A stretch of 64,000 nt of DNA, taken from positions 120,542 through 184,541 of the forward strand of contig JAHDNF010000004.1 in the NCBI GenBank assembly GCA_018435605.1, written 5' to 3'. This document shows, piece by piece, positions 40,161 to 48,839 of this stretch; the first letter of the stretch is position 1; each line of letters begins with the position of its first letter. This DNA comes from a bacterium. Its GTDB lineage: Bacteria; Auribacterota; Auribacteria; Auribacterales; Auribacteraceae. A program made the translations under genes and the position numbers. The notes beneath the pieces were generated by a model, which saw only the letters and a program-made list of their open reading frames with translations, did not search any database and was not told where the DNA came from.

Positions 40161-40949
40161 CTATAATATTTGATCCACCGCAAAAGGCATTGCGCGGAAA
40201 TAAAATTTAAGCCCTATATATAAAAAGGCAAGAAAGAAACAGATACTTCCGGCAAAAAACAACAAGGAAGTATCCGTATGCCCGAAAATCAATTCACGAG
40301 GTACAGTCAACAAATAAGTCAACGGATTGAATCTGTTTATATGATAAAGTATGCCCGATGCAGGCGATTTGTATACCAGCGGCACGCTCCATAACATCAA
40401 TGTAGATATTAACGGCAAAGCGTATCGTATGTCAAGGTAAATCAAGGTTACCGGAGCGAAAAATATGCCTATGGAAAGGCCGCATAAAAGTATTACCGGA
40501 ATCAATAAAACAGCAACCGCCGCCGAAATGGGAATATGCACGCTACATACAAGAAAAATCACGGCCAATACAGCTATATATATGAGAGTATTGAAAATAG
40601 AATAACACAATCCGGCAAAAATGACCGATTCGTAAGGTACCCGCACATTTTTAAAAAATTGCCGCGACCGGCGCATTATCCATTGAGGAAACATCACGAT
40701 TTCCCAAAAAATCTGGAATAAAATGATTCCTGCAAACGAATAAATTTCATACGGAACATCTTTTGAGTCCGACCCCAGATCAAACTGCCTGCCTATAAGT
40801 ATTAAAGGCACTCCAATAAGAAGCGGTTTTAAAACCGCCCAGAAATAGCCGAAAAAAGTCTGGCGGTAACGATACCTGAAGTCTTTCAGGAATAAATAGT
40901 AGCCCAGATGGATAACTTTCCGGATTTTATCTGATAATTTCATCGCCAT
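40161..40949 (-). CDS. ABC-2 type polysaccharide export permease (Wzm/TagG-like)
   Basis: Inner-membrane subunit of an ABC exporter for a lipid-linked glycan. The 262-residue protein has about six membrane segments and the family N-terminus (LFLKDFRYRYRQTFFGYFWA, residues 19-38), followed by VLKPLLIGVPLILIG and, near the end, NRFNPLTYLLTVPRELIFG, the conserved cytoplasmic coupling-type motif. The usual ATPase partner would be encoded next door. Here the only ABC-like domain nearby (36276-38144) has lost its catalytic residues, so the functional motor may be elsewhere. No strong Shine-Dalgarno precedes the ATG. The 115 nt upstream contain no ORF and could carry an internal promoter. Confidence 0.9.
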   Translation of the reverse strand: MAMKLSDKIRKVIHLGYYLFLKDFRYRYRQTFFGYFWAVLKPLLIGVPLILIGRQFDLGSDSKDVPYEIYSFAGIILFQIFWEIVMFPQWIMRRSRQFFKNVRVPYESVIFAGLCYSIFNTLIYIAVLAVIFLVCSVHIPISAAVAVLLIPVILLCGLSIGIFFAPVTLIYLDIRYALPLISTLMLWSVPLVYKSPASGILYHINRFNPLTYLLTVPRELIFGHTDTSLLFFAGSICFFLAFLYIGLKFYFRAMPFAVDQIL

Positions 40950-41064
40950 ATAACTTTTTTCTGTCTCTCGAAGAACACTACTCTTCCGATACGAAATTTA
41001 CAATAATCGAGAATAACTTAATCAACCGCCTTTTGTAAATAAAAACATCCGCCATGGAATACGG

Positions 41065-41775
41065 TTACTTTCTGGCGATAATAAACGGTTTGACCGCGTA
41101 CGGAGCTAAAACACGCTTTAAAAACCTTTTTTTCAGGCCGGAAATGTCGCGTCCCATAAAATCTGTCGGCACAATTTCCACATCAGAAAACGAAGCACGG
41201 CGCAAAAGACGCGCCGCTTTGCCGGACGATATCCATATTTTAAGATATTTGTAACTGCCTTTTTTGGTAAAAAAATCAAAATCGCCGAACCGCAAAAGAT
41301 GAAACAATGGATAAGCAGGAAAATTGATATGTTTTATTATGAAGCATACACCGCCATTTTTAAGAACTCTATGCAATTCCGAAAAACATCTATCTACAGG
41401 CGTAAAATACTGCAACGCTTTACGTATAATGATGTAATCGAAAGTATTATCTTCATACGGAATTTTATTCGCCGTACCGCCTATTATCGTCAGATTCACT
41501 CCGTTTCGGGCGCTTATCCGCTCGGCAACCTTACGCGATACGGGATCAGGCTCCATACATATAAATTGGGAAGAAGGGTATTTTTCCGCAAGAAATATCG
41601 AATAAACTCCGGTTCCTGCCGCCAAGTCCAGAAACTTTCCCGCACCGGTTATGTACGGCTCGACTGACGATCCGGACGACTGTCTGAGTGTTTTGAGCAG
41701 ACTCAGCGATTCCCTATATAGGTATTCTTCTATATCGTCCGGTTCTTTAAACACTTTTTCGTTTTTTTCTGTCAT
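41065..41775 (-). CDS. Class I SAM-dependent methyltransferase (Methyltransf_11 type)
   Basis: A 236-residue cytoplasmic methyltransferase. Motif I is KFLDLAAGTGVYSIFLAE (about 47-64), the motif II acid is in FICMEPDPVS, and the IPYEDNTFDYIIIRKALQYF stretch is the strand 4 signature of Methyltransf_11 enzymes; LHRVLKNGGVCFIIKH follows. I start at the second ATG (41775) because AAAGAG lies 7 nt before it and only 1 nt before the first ATG (41781). The stop of the universal stress protein gene lies about 10 nt upstream, so they are likely co-transcribed. The 115-nt gap to the permease gene may separate it from the polysaccharide module. Substrate unknown: small molecule, quinone or glycan are all possible. 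Confidence 0.8.
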   Translation of the reverse strand: MTEKNEKVFKEPDDIEEYLYRESLSLLKTLRQSSGSSVEPYITGAGKFLDLAAGTGVYSIFLAEKYPSSQFICMEPDPVSRKVAERISARNGVNLTIIGGTANKIPYEDNTFDYIIIRKALQYFTPVDRCFSELHRVLKNGGVCFIIKHINFPAYPLFHLLRFGDFDFFTKKGSYKYLKIWISSGKAARLLRRASFSDVEIVPTDFMGRDISGLKKRFLKRVLAPYAVKPFIIARK

Positions 41776-41786
41776 AGCCATACTCT

Positions 41787-42257
41787 TTACGGCATGCTGA
41801 ACGAATGGTCAGGATGTTTGACTGTCAGCACCGGACACGGCGCTTTACGAACAACTTTCTCAGCCGTACTGCCAAACAGTACGTGGTTCAAACCCGACGA
41901 ACCGTGCGTACCCATGACTATCAGATCAATTTTGTTCTCGCGAGAATATTTTACTATTTCCAAAAACGGTTTGCCGTTACTAATATCCGTACTTACCTCT
42001 ATACCAGCCAGCCGCGAATCCTTTTTTAAAATTGCGAGATTTTTTTTCGCTTCTTCTTCGATGTGTTTTTGTATTTCGTTTATGCTCTCATAAACGCCCA
42101 TATATTCAATAGGATCAGGCAGTAACACTTCTTCCACTACATGCAATACAATCAAACGGGCGTTGCAACTGCGGCAAATATAGGCCGCATGGACAAGCGC
42201 AACATTTGAAAATTCCGAAAAATCAGTCGGGAACAGAACGGCAGTGTACTTGACCAT
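41787..42257 (-). CDS. Universal stress protein UspA family
   Basis: A single-domain 156-residue Usp. Start YTAVLFPTDFSEFSNVALVH carries the first strand and the Asp contacting adenine in ATP-binding members. The C-terminal nucleotide loop is GTHGSSGLNHVLFGSTAEKV (about 116-135), the G-x2-G-x9-G-[ST] pattern of the ATP-binding type, followed by RKAPCPVLTVK. GAGGAG stands 7 nt before the ATG. It sits 14 nt after the archease gene, in the housekeeping-like part of the operon. Role: stress survival through an unknown partner; ATP binding is predicted from the intact loop. Confidence 0.93.
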   Translation of the reverse strand: MVKYTAVLFPTDFSEFSNVALVHAAYICRSCNARLIVLHVVEEVLLPDPIEYMGVYESINEIQKHIEEEAKKNLAILKKDSRLAGIEVSTDISNGKPFLEIVKYSRENKIDLIVMGTHGSSGLNHVLFGSTAEKVVRKAPCPVLTVKHPDHSFSMP

Positions 42258-42271
42258 AGTTCGTCTCCTCT

Positions 42272-42694
42272 TTATACGTCGAATAGTACGGTGGCTGTAA
42301 CTTTTTTCATCACTTGTTCTATAGCCAAATTATGATATGTGGCGGACTTTATCTCTCTTTCCATATCAACGGTACTTCGCGACACACCATAAATCGTGGC
42401 ATCAAGCAAATTGCCGGTTAAACGATTGATCGATATATCGAAAAATACTGCGTTTTTCTCATCCATCTTGTACAAAATTTCGTTTAAAAACCGCACAAAT
42501 AATTCTTCTATAGATTCCGCAGACAGTTTGCATGGTTCGCTGATCGTGATGTTATACGATTGAAGAGTATCGACGTCCGCCACGCAATACATGACTATGG
42601 ACATCAGACCGCCTTTGAACAGATCCTCCGCGTCATCCGCTACAATCCGCACATAATAATCGGCAGAATGTTCGAGCTGTTCGATTACCGGCAT
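42272..42694 (-). CDS. Archease (SHS2-domain) protein
   Basis: A 140-residue SHS2-fold protein. Family landmarks: IEQLEHSADYYVRIVADDAE at the N-terminus (the H-[ST]-A-D core), LSAESIEELFVRFLNEILYK in the middle, and EIKSATYHNLAIEQ (the IKAvTYH motif) before a final ATVLFDV. Archeases help the RNA ligase RtcB to turn over by promoting its guanylylation. AAAGGAG lies 6 nt before the ATG. The flanking genes are the DHH phosphoesterase and a universal stress protein, both within 14 nt. No rtcB is present in the window, so either RtcB is elsewhere or this copy has another client. Confidence 0.88.
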   Translation of the reverse strand: MPVIEQLEHSADYYVRIVADDAEDLFKGGLMSIVMYCVADVDTLQSYNITISEPCKLSAESIEELFVRFLNEILYKMDEKNAVFFDISINRLTGNLLDATIYGVSRSTVDMEREIKSATYHNLAIEQVMKKVTATVLFDV

Positions 42695-42708
42695 GGCCTG
42701 CTCCTTTC

Positions 42709-43692
42709 TTAAATAACTTTTTTCACTTCCGCTATGACAGTTTCTATAGCCTGTTTCATATCGGCATGAACCAATGCGCCCGCCGCACGGGTATGGCCGC
42801 CTCCGCCAAACAATTGAGCAATTGCCTGTACATCCACATACTGCTTTGACCTGAATGTAACTTTGGTCTCATTCATACTTACTTCGCGAAACAGAAGACT
42901 CACTTCCACATCCCTGATACACCGCGCCATATCGACAAACCCTTCGCTGTCTGCATAAGATGCGCCGCTGTTTTTGAGCATCTGTTTATCTATCTGCATT
43001 GAGGCAATTTTGCCGTCCGCGTCTTTACTAAGCGTACCTAGAACAAGATGCATCAACCGGTACCTTCCCCAGTTGTCATTTTGATACAGTTCTTTACATA
43101 TCTGCGCGTGGTCTACACCGCGGTCGATCAGGTCTGCCGCTATGCGGTAAGCCCGTGCATTGGTATTTGAAAAACGGAAATTGCCGGTATCGGTCAATAT
43201 GGTCGTATAGATTGATTTCGCTATATGTGTGTCAAACATCTGCGGAGGAAATTTTGCTACCAGATCGTAAATCATCACACCGGTAGACGACGCTGTACTG
43301 TCTACCACAGCATGGTCGCCTATGGGATTTTCGGATTTATGATGATCTATACATACTACCGGTTTACCGCTGTTTCTAATCAACAGTCCGGCATTACCCA
43401 GATGATCCCAGTTACTTACGTCGACAATCACAACCGCATCGCAGTCGTTTATAAGGCGTCCGCTCTGCTCGTCATCGGCGCAAAGAACCAGTTCCCCGTC
43501 TACAAGATACCTCAGAGAAACAGGCACAACGGCATCATGATGTATCACTGCGGTTTTCTTGCCCATATTTCGCAAAAGACGCGCAACAGCTATCTCAGAC
43601 CCCACCGCGTCTCCTTCCAACCCGATATGGGAGGATATAACAAAAGTTTGATAGCGGTTGAGTGTTTCTACAATCGGTGCCCAGTTCATCAT
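42709..43692 (-). CDS. nrnA: DHH/DHHA1 phosphoesterase, NrnA-like (nanoRNase / pAp phosphatase)
   Basis: Cytoplasmic Mn-dependent phosphoesterase that removes the last nucleotides from very short RNAs or hydrolyses pAp. In 327 residues the DHH domain shows SHIGLEGDAVGSEIA (21-35), VIVDVSNWDHLG (88-99), IDHHKSENP (115-123) and DSTASSTG (131-138). The DHHA1 domain ends with GGGGHTRAAG (296-305). One metal-site position usually occupied by Asp (PDGD or PDPD) reads Glu in LEGD. Two ATG codons are adjacent (43692 and 43689); AAAGGG lies just upstream and either could serve. The start overlaps the stop of the membrane protein gene by 4 nt. Assignment to NrnA rather than another DHH phosphoesterase rests on length and domain order. 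Confidence 0.88.
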   Translation of the reverse strand: MMNWAPIVETLNRYQTFVISSHIGLEGDAVGSEIAVARLLRNMGKKTAVIHHDAVVPVSLRYLVDGELVLCADDEQSGRLINDCDAVVIVDVSNWDHLGNAGLLIRNSGKPVVCIDHHKSENPIGDHAVVDSTASSTGVMIYDLVAKFPPQMFDTHIAKSIYTTILTDTGNFRFSNTNARAYRIAADLIDRGVDHAQICKELYQNDNWGRYRLMHLVLGTLSKDADGKIASMQIDKQMLKNSGASYADSEGFVDMARCIRDVEVSLLFREVSMNETKVTFRSKQYVDVQAIAQLFGGGGHTRAAGALVHADMKQAIETVIAEVKKVI

Positions 43693-44381
43693 GACCCTTT
43701 TTTTCCCTTCTTAAAAAAATAAAACATAATAAAATATCCTAACGGTATTAAAATGACAACCAAAAACCTAGTGTTATCTTTAAACGGCGACGACTGGCTA
43801 CCCGACGTTTTCATCAAATATACCAGCACCATCAAAAACAAGACTATGCCTACCAATTTGACTATATCTGAGGAGTCGTATTCGCGCAGTTGCTTGTCTG
43901 TTTCAGTGACAGGACACGGAACACAACGGCGAATGGAGCGCAATTTTGTTTCCAGCAGGGAATGATCCGTTTCCTGACCCAGCTTGATACGCCTTGAGCC
44001 TATCTTCATATATATGTTATACAACAATATCCGGCCTCGCGATATTACCCGCTCCACACTGACATATTCAAGCAAACTCATGTCAAAACTTCGCCACCGG
44101 AAAAAAAACAATCTCTGCCGCAAAACGCAGGTTTCCAGATTTATCTCGGTAAACCCTGCGCAAAACAACTGTTTTTCCCCTATCAGAATCAATAGGATAC
44201 ATACACCGCCAGCCACCAGAGCGACCGGAAGTATTCTGCTACGCTCAACGGAAAAAAGAACCATCGCGCATCCGGTAGCAAACATAGCAACAGAAAAATA
44301 CATAATGAATTTCAAGATAATCAGGCTGAAATCTTCCGTGAAAATTATCCGGTCGGTGTTTTTTATCTTCTTTGTTTTCAT
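43689..44381 (-). CDS. Uncharacterised four-helix membrane protein
   Basis: Not recognised. The 230-residue protein has two N-terminal membrane helices (about 17-40 and 47-67), a basic cytoplasmic or periplasmic middle of about 100 residues with beta-rich text (ETCVLRQRLFFFRWRSFDMS, ILLYNIYMKIGSRRIKLGQE) that recalls a bacterial PH-like domain, and two C-terminal helices (about 173-190 and 205-223), ending in a Lys-rich tail. GAGG stands 4 nt before the ATG. It is the first gene of the long minus-strand run and overlaps nrnA by 4 nt. The helix-PH-helix pattern is an inference from hydropathy and strand spacing. Confidence 0.7.
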   Translation of the reverse strand: MKTKKIKNTDRIIFTEDFSLIILKFIMYFSVAMFATGCAMVLFSVERSRILPVALVAGGVCILLILIGEKQLFCAGFTEINLETCVLRQRLFFFRWRSFDMSLLEYVSVERVISRGRILLYNIYMKIGSRRIKLGQETDHSLLETKLRSIRRCVPCPVTETDKQLREYDSSDIVKLVGIVLFLMVLVYLMKTSGSQSSPFKDNTRFLVVILIPLGYFIMFYFFKKGKKGS

Positions 44382-44678
44382 AACGCCTCAATCCCCGAAC
44401 ACCGCTTGCCGCCGTAACTTTTTAATGCCATTCACAATGAACCATCCGGTGTCAGATAAGCTCTAAAAGATGATACACTCGCCAAGCACTGCCTTTCAAG
44501 ATAAAAATACAACACAATTTTAAGGCGCTATACAAAATTATGCGTATACGGCGATAGAGTTATCGATTTATTGACTTGCGCACAACCTGCGTGATACTGT
44601 ATAACCTTGAGAATATTTGAATTTATAAACCGGCAACCGTGCTTTTCAATACAGCAAAGCAAAAATTGAGGACTATTT
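44382..44678. other. Divergent intergenic region between the nrnA-side operon and ftsH
   Basis: About 297 nt separate the two divergent start codons. I see no ORF or RNA gene. The ftsH-proximal half holds a possible promoter (44571-44598). No convincing promoter pair was found for the minus-strand operon. Confidence 0.5.
44571..44598 (+). promoter_or_regulatory. Putative ftsH promoter
   Basis: TTGACT (44571-44576) and GATACT (44593-44598) with a 16-nt spacer; a TATAAC follows at 44600 as an alternative -10 with poor spacing. Transcription would start about 70 nt before the ftsH ATG. Confidence 0.3.
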
Positions 44679-46730
44679 ATGACTATGAATCCTGAACAAG
44701 GAAACAAAAGGCCTATACCGCCACAGAAAGGCAAACAGAAAAATTTTTCGCTCTGGCTTTTTTTGATCATTATCGGGGTGTTTTTCCTATTCCAAGTACT
44801 TTTCCAAATAACACCTGAAAATAAAATACCGTACAGCGAATTCAAATCGCTAATCGCCAGCCAGCGGATCCGCGACGTAACAATATATCCGGATAAAATA
44901 ATAGGCACGCTCGACGATAAAACAAGTTTCTCCACTGTCCCGATACCGGATTTGGGACTGGTTGAAACACTCGACAAAAACGGAATCACTTATAGAGGGA
45001 TTCAGGAAAACAAGTTTACCCAGTTTCTGTTCACATGGATCGTACCCATCGGGTTGATGATTATGATATGGATTTTCATAACCCGGCAAATGGATAAAAC
45101 AGGGTCGTCCGTGCTGTCTTTCGGAAAAACCCGCGCGAAAATTTACGCCGAAAAAGATACCAAAACCGATTTCAACGACGTAGCAGGCTGTAAAGAAGCT
45201 AAAGAAGAACTACAGGAAATTATCGAATACCTCAAAACACCGAAAAAATTCCAAAGCCTTGGAGGCAAAATACCCAGAGGCGTACTGCTCGTCGGCCCTC
45301 CCGGAACAGGTAAAACCCTGCTGGCTCGCGCTATCGCCGGCGAAGCCAACGTACCGTTTTTTTCCATCAGCGGTTCGGATTTTGTGGAAATGTTCGTAGG
45401 CGTAGGAGCGTCGCGTGTTCGAGATCTATTTGTTCAAGCAAAATCCAAAGCCCCATGCATCGTATTTATCGACGAAATCGACGCGGTCGGCAGGCAACGC
45501 GGAGCAGGGTTGGGCGGCGGACACGACGAACGCGAACAAACTCTCAACCAACTTTTGGTTGAAATGGATGGATTCGAAACCAACTCGAGCGTAATCATTA
45601 TCGCCGCTACCAACCGTCCGGACGTGCTTGATGCCGCATTACTGCGTCCCGGTCGATTCGACAGGCAAATAGTCATCGATACGCCGGACGTAAAAGAACG
45701 CGAAGAAATCATACAAGTGCATATCAAGGGAAAACCTCTTGATAATAAAGTTTCCACTACAGTGATTGCACAGCGCACGCCCGGGTTTTCCGGAGCGGAT
45801 CTCGCCAACGCGGTCAACGAAGCCGCTCTGCTGGCGGCACGAAAAAATAAACGCAAAATCGATATGGAAGATTTCGAAGAAGCTATCGACAGAGTAATGG
45901 CCGGCCCTGAACGCAAATCGCGTATTATCAGCGATCAGGAAAAACAGATCGTAGCTTATCACGAAGCGGGTCACGCTTTGGTAAGGTATAATTGCCCCAA
46001 TGCCGATCCGGTACACAAAATATCAATCATTCCCCGAGGATACGGAGCGCTGGGGTTTACAATGCATCTGCCCCTCGAAGACCGGTATCTAAAAAGCAAA
46101 AAAGAACTGCTCGAAGACCTTGCCACAATGATGGCAGGCAGGGTTGCCGAGGAAATCGTTTTTAAGGAAATTTCTACAGGCGCGCAAAACGATATTGAAC
46201 GGGCTACGTCCATAGCCCGTAAAATGGTGTGCCATTACGGAATGAGCAAAAAAATGGGGCCGCTTAATTACGGGGGCCCGGAACATCAGGTATTTCTCGG
46301 CAAATACATCGCCAACGACCAGCCTAATTTCAGCGATCTCGTCTCTCAGGAAATCGATATGGAAGTAAAACGTATTGTCGAAGAAAGTTATAAAACCGCG
46401 CAGGATATTATCACAGCCAACCGGAGTAAACTCGACCTGATAGCCAAAGAACTGCTCATACGGGAAGTGATGGAACGCGAAACATTCGAAGGACTCATGG
46501 AAGGCAAAATTCAACCTTCGCCCGAGAAATCCTCGGATCCGGATCAAGACAGTAGCGATACCAAATCTTCCGACCCTGCAAAGGAAGATGTTTCTGTACC
46601 GCAATCGGAAACAATTAATCAGACAAAAGTTAGAAAGGCAAAAAGCAGGACGGGAGAAACTCATGCTTCACGGACGGAGAAAAAAGTTACGTCTGAAGAA
46701 GAATCTCAACTCGATATCGAGGAATTATGA
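44679..46730 (+). CDS. ftsH: ATP-dependent zinc metalloprotease FtsH
   Basis: Membrane-bound AAA+ protease that degrades misfolded membrane proteins and regulatory substrates. It has 683 residues. TM1 is about 24-43 and TM2 about 113-132, with the small periplasmic FtsH-ext domain between. The AAA module starts with [14 protein letters not shown], Walker A GPPGTGKT (206-213), Walker [13 protein letters not shown] ending in RPGRFDRQI. The peptidase domain carries HEAGH (428-432) and the distal ligand region [12 protein letters not shown]. All catalytic residues are present. The last 70 residues are a charged, Ser/Lys/Glu-rich tail ([15 protein letters not shown]), longer than in many FtsH proteins. 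GAGGA precedes the ATG by about 7 nt. It is monocistronic, converging on the kinase gene with 81 nt between stops. Confidence 0.98.
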   Translation: MTMNPEQGNKRPIPPQKGKQKNFSLWLFLIIIGVFFLFQVLFQITPENKIPYSEFKSLIASQRIRDVTIYPDKIIGTLDDKTSFSTVPIPDLGLVETLDKNGITYRGIQENKFTQFLFTWIVPIGLMIMIWIFITRQMDKTGSSVLSFGKTRAKIYAEKDTKTDFNDVAGCKEAKEELQEIIEYLKTPKKFQSLGGKIPRGVLLVGPPGTGKTLLARAIAGEANVPFFSISGSDFVEMFVGVGASRVRDLFVQAKSKAPCIVFIDEIDAVGRQRGAGLGGGHDEREQTLNQLLVEMDGFETNSSVIIIAATNRPDVLDAALLRPGRFDRQIVIDTPDVKEREEIIQVHIKGKPLDNKVSTTVIAQRTPGFSGADLANAVNEAALLAARKNKRKIDMEDFEEAIDRVMAGPERKSRIISDQEKQIVAYHEAGHALVRYNCPNADPVHKISIIPRGYGALGFTMHLPLEDRYLKSKKELLEDLATMMAGRVAEEIVFKEISTGAQNDIERATSIARKMVCHYGMSKKMGPLNYGGPEHQVFLGKYIANDQPNFSDLVSQEIDMEVKRIVEESYKTAQDIITANRSKLDLIAKELLIREVMERETFEGLMEGKIQPSPEKSSDPDQDSSDTKSSDPAKEDVSVPQSETINQTKVRKAKSRTGETHASRTEKKVTSEEESQLDIEEL

Positions 46731-46811
46731 TCGCATGCCAGCGGTTTTTTCGCGGATAAGATTAATACCTCTACAAAATGCCGTAATCATATAATTAAAT
46801 CGAATTTTAGT

Positions 46812-48344
46812 TCACTCAGATTGTCCTGTAAGCCGCCTGATCTGCAACCTAGCTTGCTGTGCATACTTGGAATCAGGGTATTTTCTGATGATTTTCATGT
46901 AGGATTCTATCGCCAAGTCATCCCTGTCGACAAACTCGTAATTTTTGCCCAGTTGTAGCTGGGTTTGCACCCAGTCAATCTCCCGCCGTGATAACGGAGG
47001 CGGTTCCTGATCAGCGGGTTTATTAGTAGCCGCATCGGGTTGAGGCTCTTTCTGCACTACCAGTTCGGAAGGGATATCAGGCAATTGCGTCGTATTTTCC
47101 TGTAAATTCTTCAACGCCGAATCGCTGGCTTCCTGCCGTTTTTCCTCAACTATTTTTCGCGCCACTTCTTTCTGGATGCGGTCTTCTTCTATATTCGATT
47201 CATATATAAGAAACAACATCAAGTACACAATACTTACAAACACCGACGCTTTAACAGCTATCTTCAACAACTTGATAAGCTCTTTCTGCTTTATCTGACG
47301 CTTTTCCTGAGTCAGTTGAAGGTTGGCTTTTATCTTTTCCTCCATGATAACAGCCTGAGCTTTTTCTTTTTCTTTTTCTATTTCTGCCTGCGCACGAGCT
47401 TTTTCTTTGGCGGCGGCGGATTTTACAATCTCCGATATTTTTTGTTCCGCACGAAACTTGTCAAGCGCGGCGGCCATTTCTCTGGCGCTTTGATATCGTT
47501 CCGATTTTTGCTTGGCGGACGCCCTCATAATTATGCGGTCGATCTCTTCGGGAATATCAGGGTTGGCCTCGCGGGGCCGGCGCACTTCTTCCTTGACTAT
47601 CCTATTAGCGATTATGCTTACAGGACTATTTCCCTGATAAGGCACCTCTCCGGTTATCATTTCATACAACACCAACCCTATGGAATAGATATCGGAACGC
47701 CAGTCGACCGGTTCGCCTGCCGCCTGTTCAGGCGACATGTACTCCGGCGTGCCCAAGGTCAGCCCGTCAGCCTCAAGTTTGTCCACATCAACATTTTTAG
47801 CAAGACCGAAATCGGTAAGAAATACCCTGCCCGATACATCGAGCATAATATTACCCGGCTTGATATCGCGATGCACTACTCCTTTGCTGTGAGCGTAATC
47901 CAGCGCTTTGAGCACCTGAATCATGATATCCAGTGCCCACAAAAGCGGTATGCCCTCTTCGTCCGACGACTGACGCTTTATGCGCAATATCTCGTCAAGG
48001 GTTTTTCCCTCGATATATTCCATGGCAAAAAATTGCGCGTTCTGCCATGTGGAAAACTGGTATACCTGTACTATATTAGGATGATGAAGGTTTGCAATAG
48101 ACTGCGCCTCGCTTTTGAAGCGTTCTATGGATATGAACTCGTTTATCAGATCGTTGGGCAGAATTTTTAAAGCTACTCTGCGGTTTAATGATATTTGCTC
48201 GGCCTCATAGACAATACCCATACCGCCTTTGGCTATCAGCCTGACGATATGGTAATCTCCCATATTTTTGCCTATTATCTTCAGTATGCCGGAATCGGAT
48301 ACCTGAAATTGTTCTTCTGTAACTTGACTATTCTGGTCTTCCAT
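46812..48344 (-). CDS. Transmembrane Ser/Thr protein kinase (PknB-like) with C-terminal periplasmic repeat domain
   Basis: A Hanks-type kinase of 510 residues. N-terminal kinase domain about 29-300: Gly-rich loop IAKGGMGIVYEAE, Lys in RVALKIL, catalytic HRDIKPGN (158-165), DFG in LTDFGLAK, activation segment TLGTPEYMSPEQ. All catalytic residues are intact. A charged coiled coil (about 305-357, Lys/Glu/Ala-rich) leads to one membrane helix (about 362-384, KASVFVSIVYLMLFLIY). The outer part ends in a TPR-like helix pair (QLQLGKNYEFVDRDDLAIES ... YAQQARLQIRRL) resembling YbgF/BamD-type repeats. GGGAG lies 3 nt before the ATG. Last gene of a four-gene run; its outer domain may sense an envelope state and signal to the cytoplasm. 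Confidence 0.93.
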   Translation of the reverse strand: MEDQNSQVTEEQFQVSDSGILKIIGKNMGDYHIVRLIAKGGMGIVYEAEQISLNRRVALKILPNDLINEFISIERFKSEAQSIANLHHPNIVQVYQFSTWQNAQFFAMEYIEGKTLDEILRIKRQSSDEEGIPLLWALDIMIQVLKALDYAHSKGVVHRDIKPGNIMLDVSGRVFLTDFGLAKNVDVDKLEADGLTLGTPEYMSPEQAAGEPVDWRSDIYSIGLVLYEMITGEVPYQGNSPVSIIANRIVKEEVRRPREANPDIPEEIDRIIMRASAKQKSERYQSAREMAAALDKFRAEQKISEIVKSAAAKEKARAQAEIEKEKEKAQAVIMEEKIKANLQLTQEKRQIKQKELIKLLKIAVKASVFVSIVYLMLFLIYESNIEEDRIQKEVARKIVEEKRQEASDSALKNLQENTTQLPDIPSELVVQKEPQPDAATNKPADQEPPPLSRREIDWVQTQLQLGKNYEFVDRDDLAIESYMKIIRKYPDSKYAQQARLQIRRLTGQSE

Positions 48345-48358
48345 ACGCTCCCATACCG

Positions 48359-48793
48359 CTATTCGAATTGAGCCATCGGATCTTCTTTCAACAATTTTTT
48401 GAGTTCAGTGTATTTTCTGAACAATTTATTGGTTTCCTCAACCAGGTTTGTCTTATTTTTGCTGTATGCAAAATTTATCATCTCATCGCTGATTTTTTTA
48501 AGAGAACCGGTCAGGCTTAGAAACTGTTCTTTTTTGTTAGGATTTTCCGGCACAAGATTTTTCTCAGCATCATCCATATAAGACCTGAATTTTTCCAGCT
48601 CATACATAAGCCGTTCGTACTCGCTTTCAGGGTCGCCCATGTTAACAAGCCGGTTTATGTTCTGAATACGCCACGAAGTACGGTTCCAAAACTGATCCAT
48701 ATCGGCGATAGGTTCTTCTTTTGTTTCCTGAGCGCAACACACAGCGGCCAATCCGATTACCATAGTCATGACCAAAAAAGTTCGTTGTAGCAT
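48359..48793 (-). CDS. Small exported helical protein
   Basis: Not recognised. Start at 48793 is chosen because GAGGAG lies 8 nt upstream and a signal peptide follows directly (MLQRTFLVMTMVIGLAAVCC, cleavage likely before QETKEE); the frame's earlier Met codons give a charged leader that would hide the signal. The mature part of about 120 residues is highly charged and predicted helical (YERLMYELEKFRSYMDDAEK, LFRKYTELKKLL), with no Cys outside the signal. It lies 14 nt before the kinase gene, so it could be a periplasmic partner or ligand of the kinase outer domain. That link rests on gene order only. Confidence 0.75.
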   Translation of the reverse strand: MLQRTFLVMTMVIGLAAVCCAQETKEEPIADMDQFWNRTSWRIQNINRLVNMGDPESEYERLMYELEKFRSYMDDAEKNLVPENPNKKEQFLSLTGSLKKISDEMINFAYSKNKTNLVEETNKLFRKYTELKKLLKEDPMAQFE

Positions 48794-48839
48794 CTGTACG
48801 TCTCCTCTTGTTTCGGGTTCTCCTCTATAGACGACGCAA

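Noticed and set aside
47316..48170. Plus-strand ORF of 284 codons antisense to the kinase gene
   Set aside because: Its Phe/Gly-rich start is the complement of the kinase's Lys/Glu/Ala coiled coil; the kinase is unambiguous.
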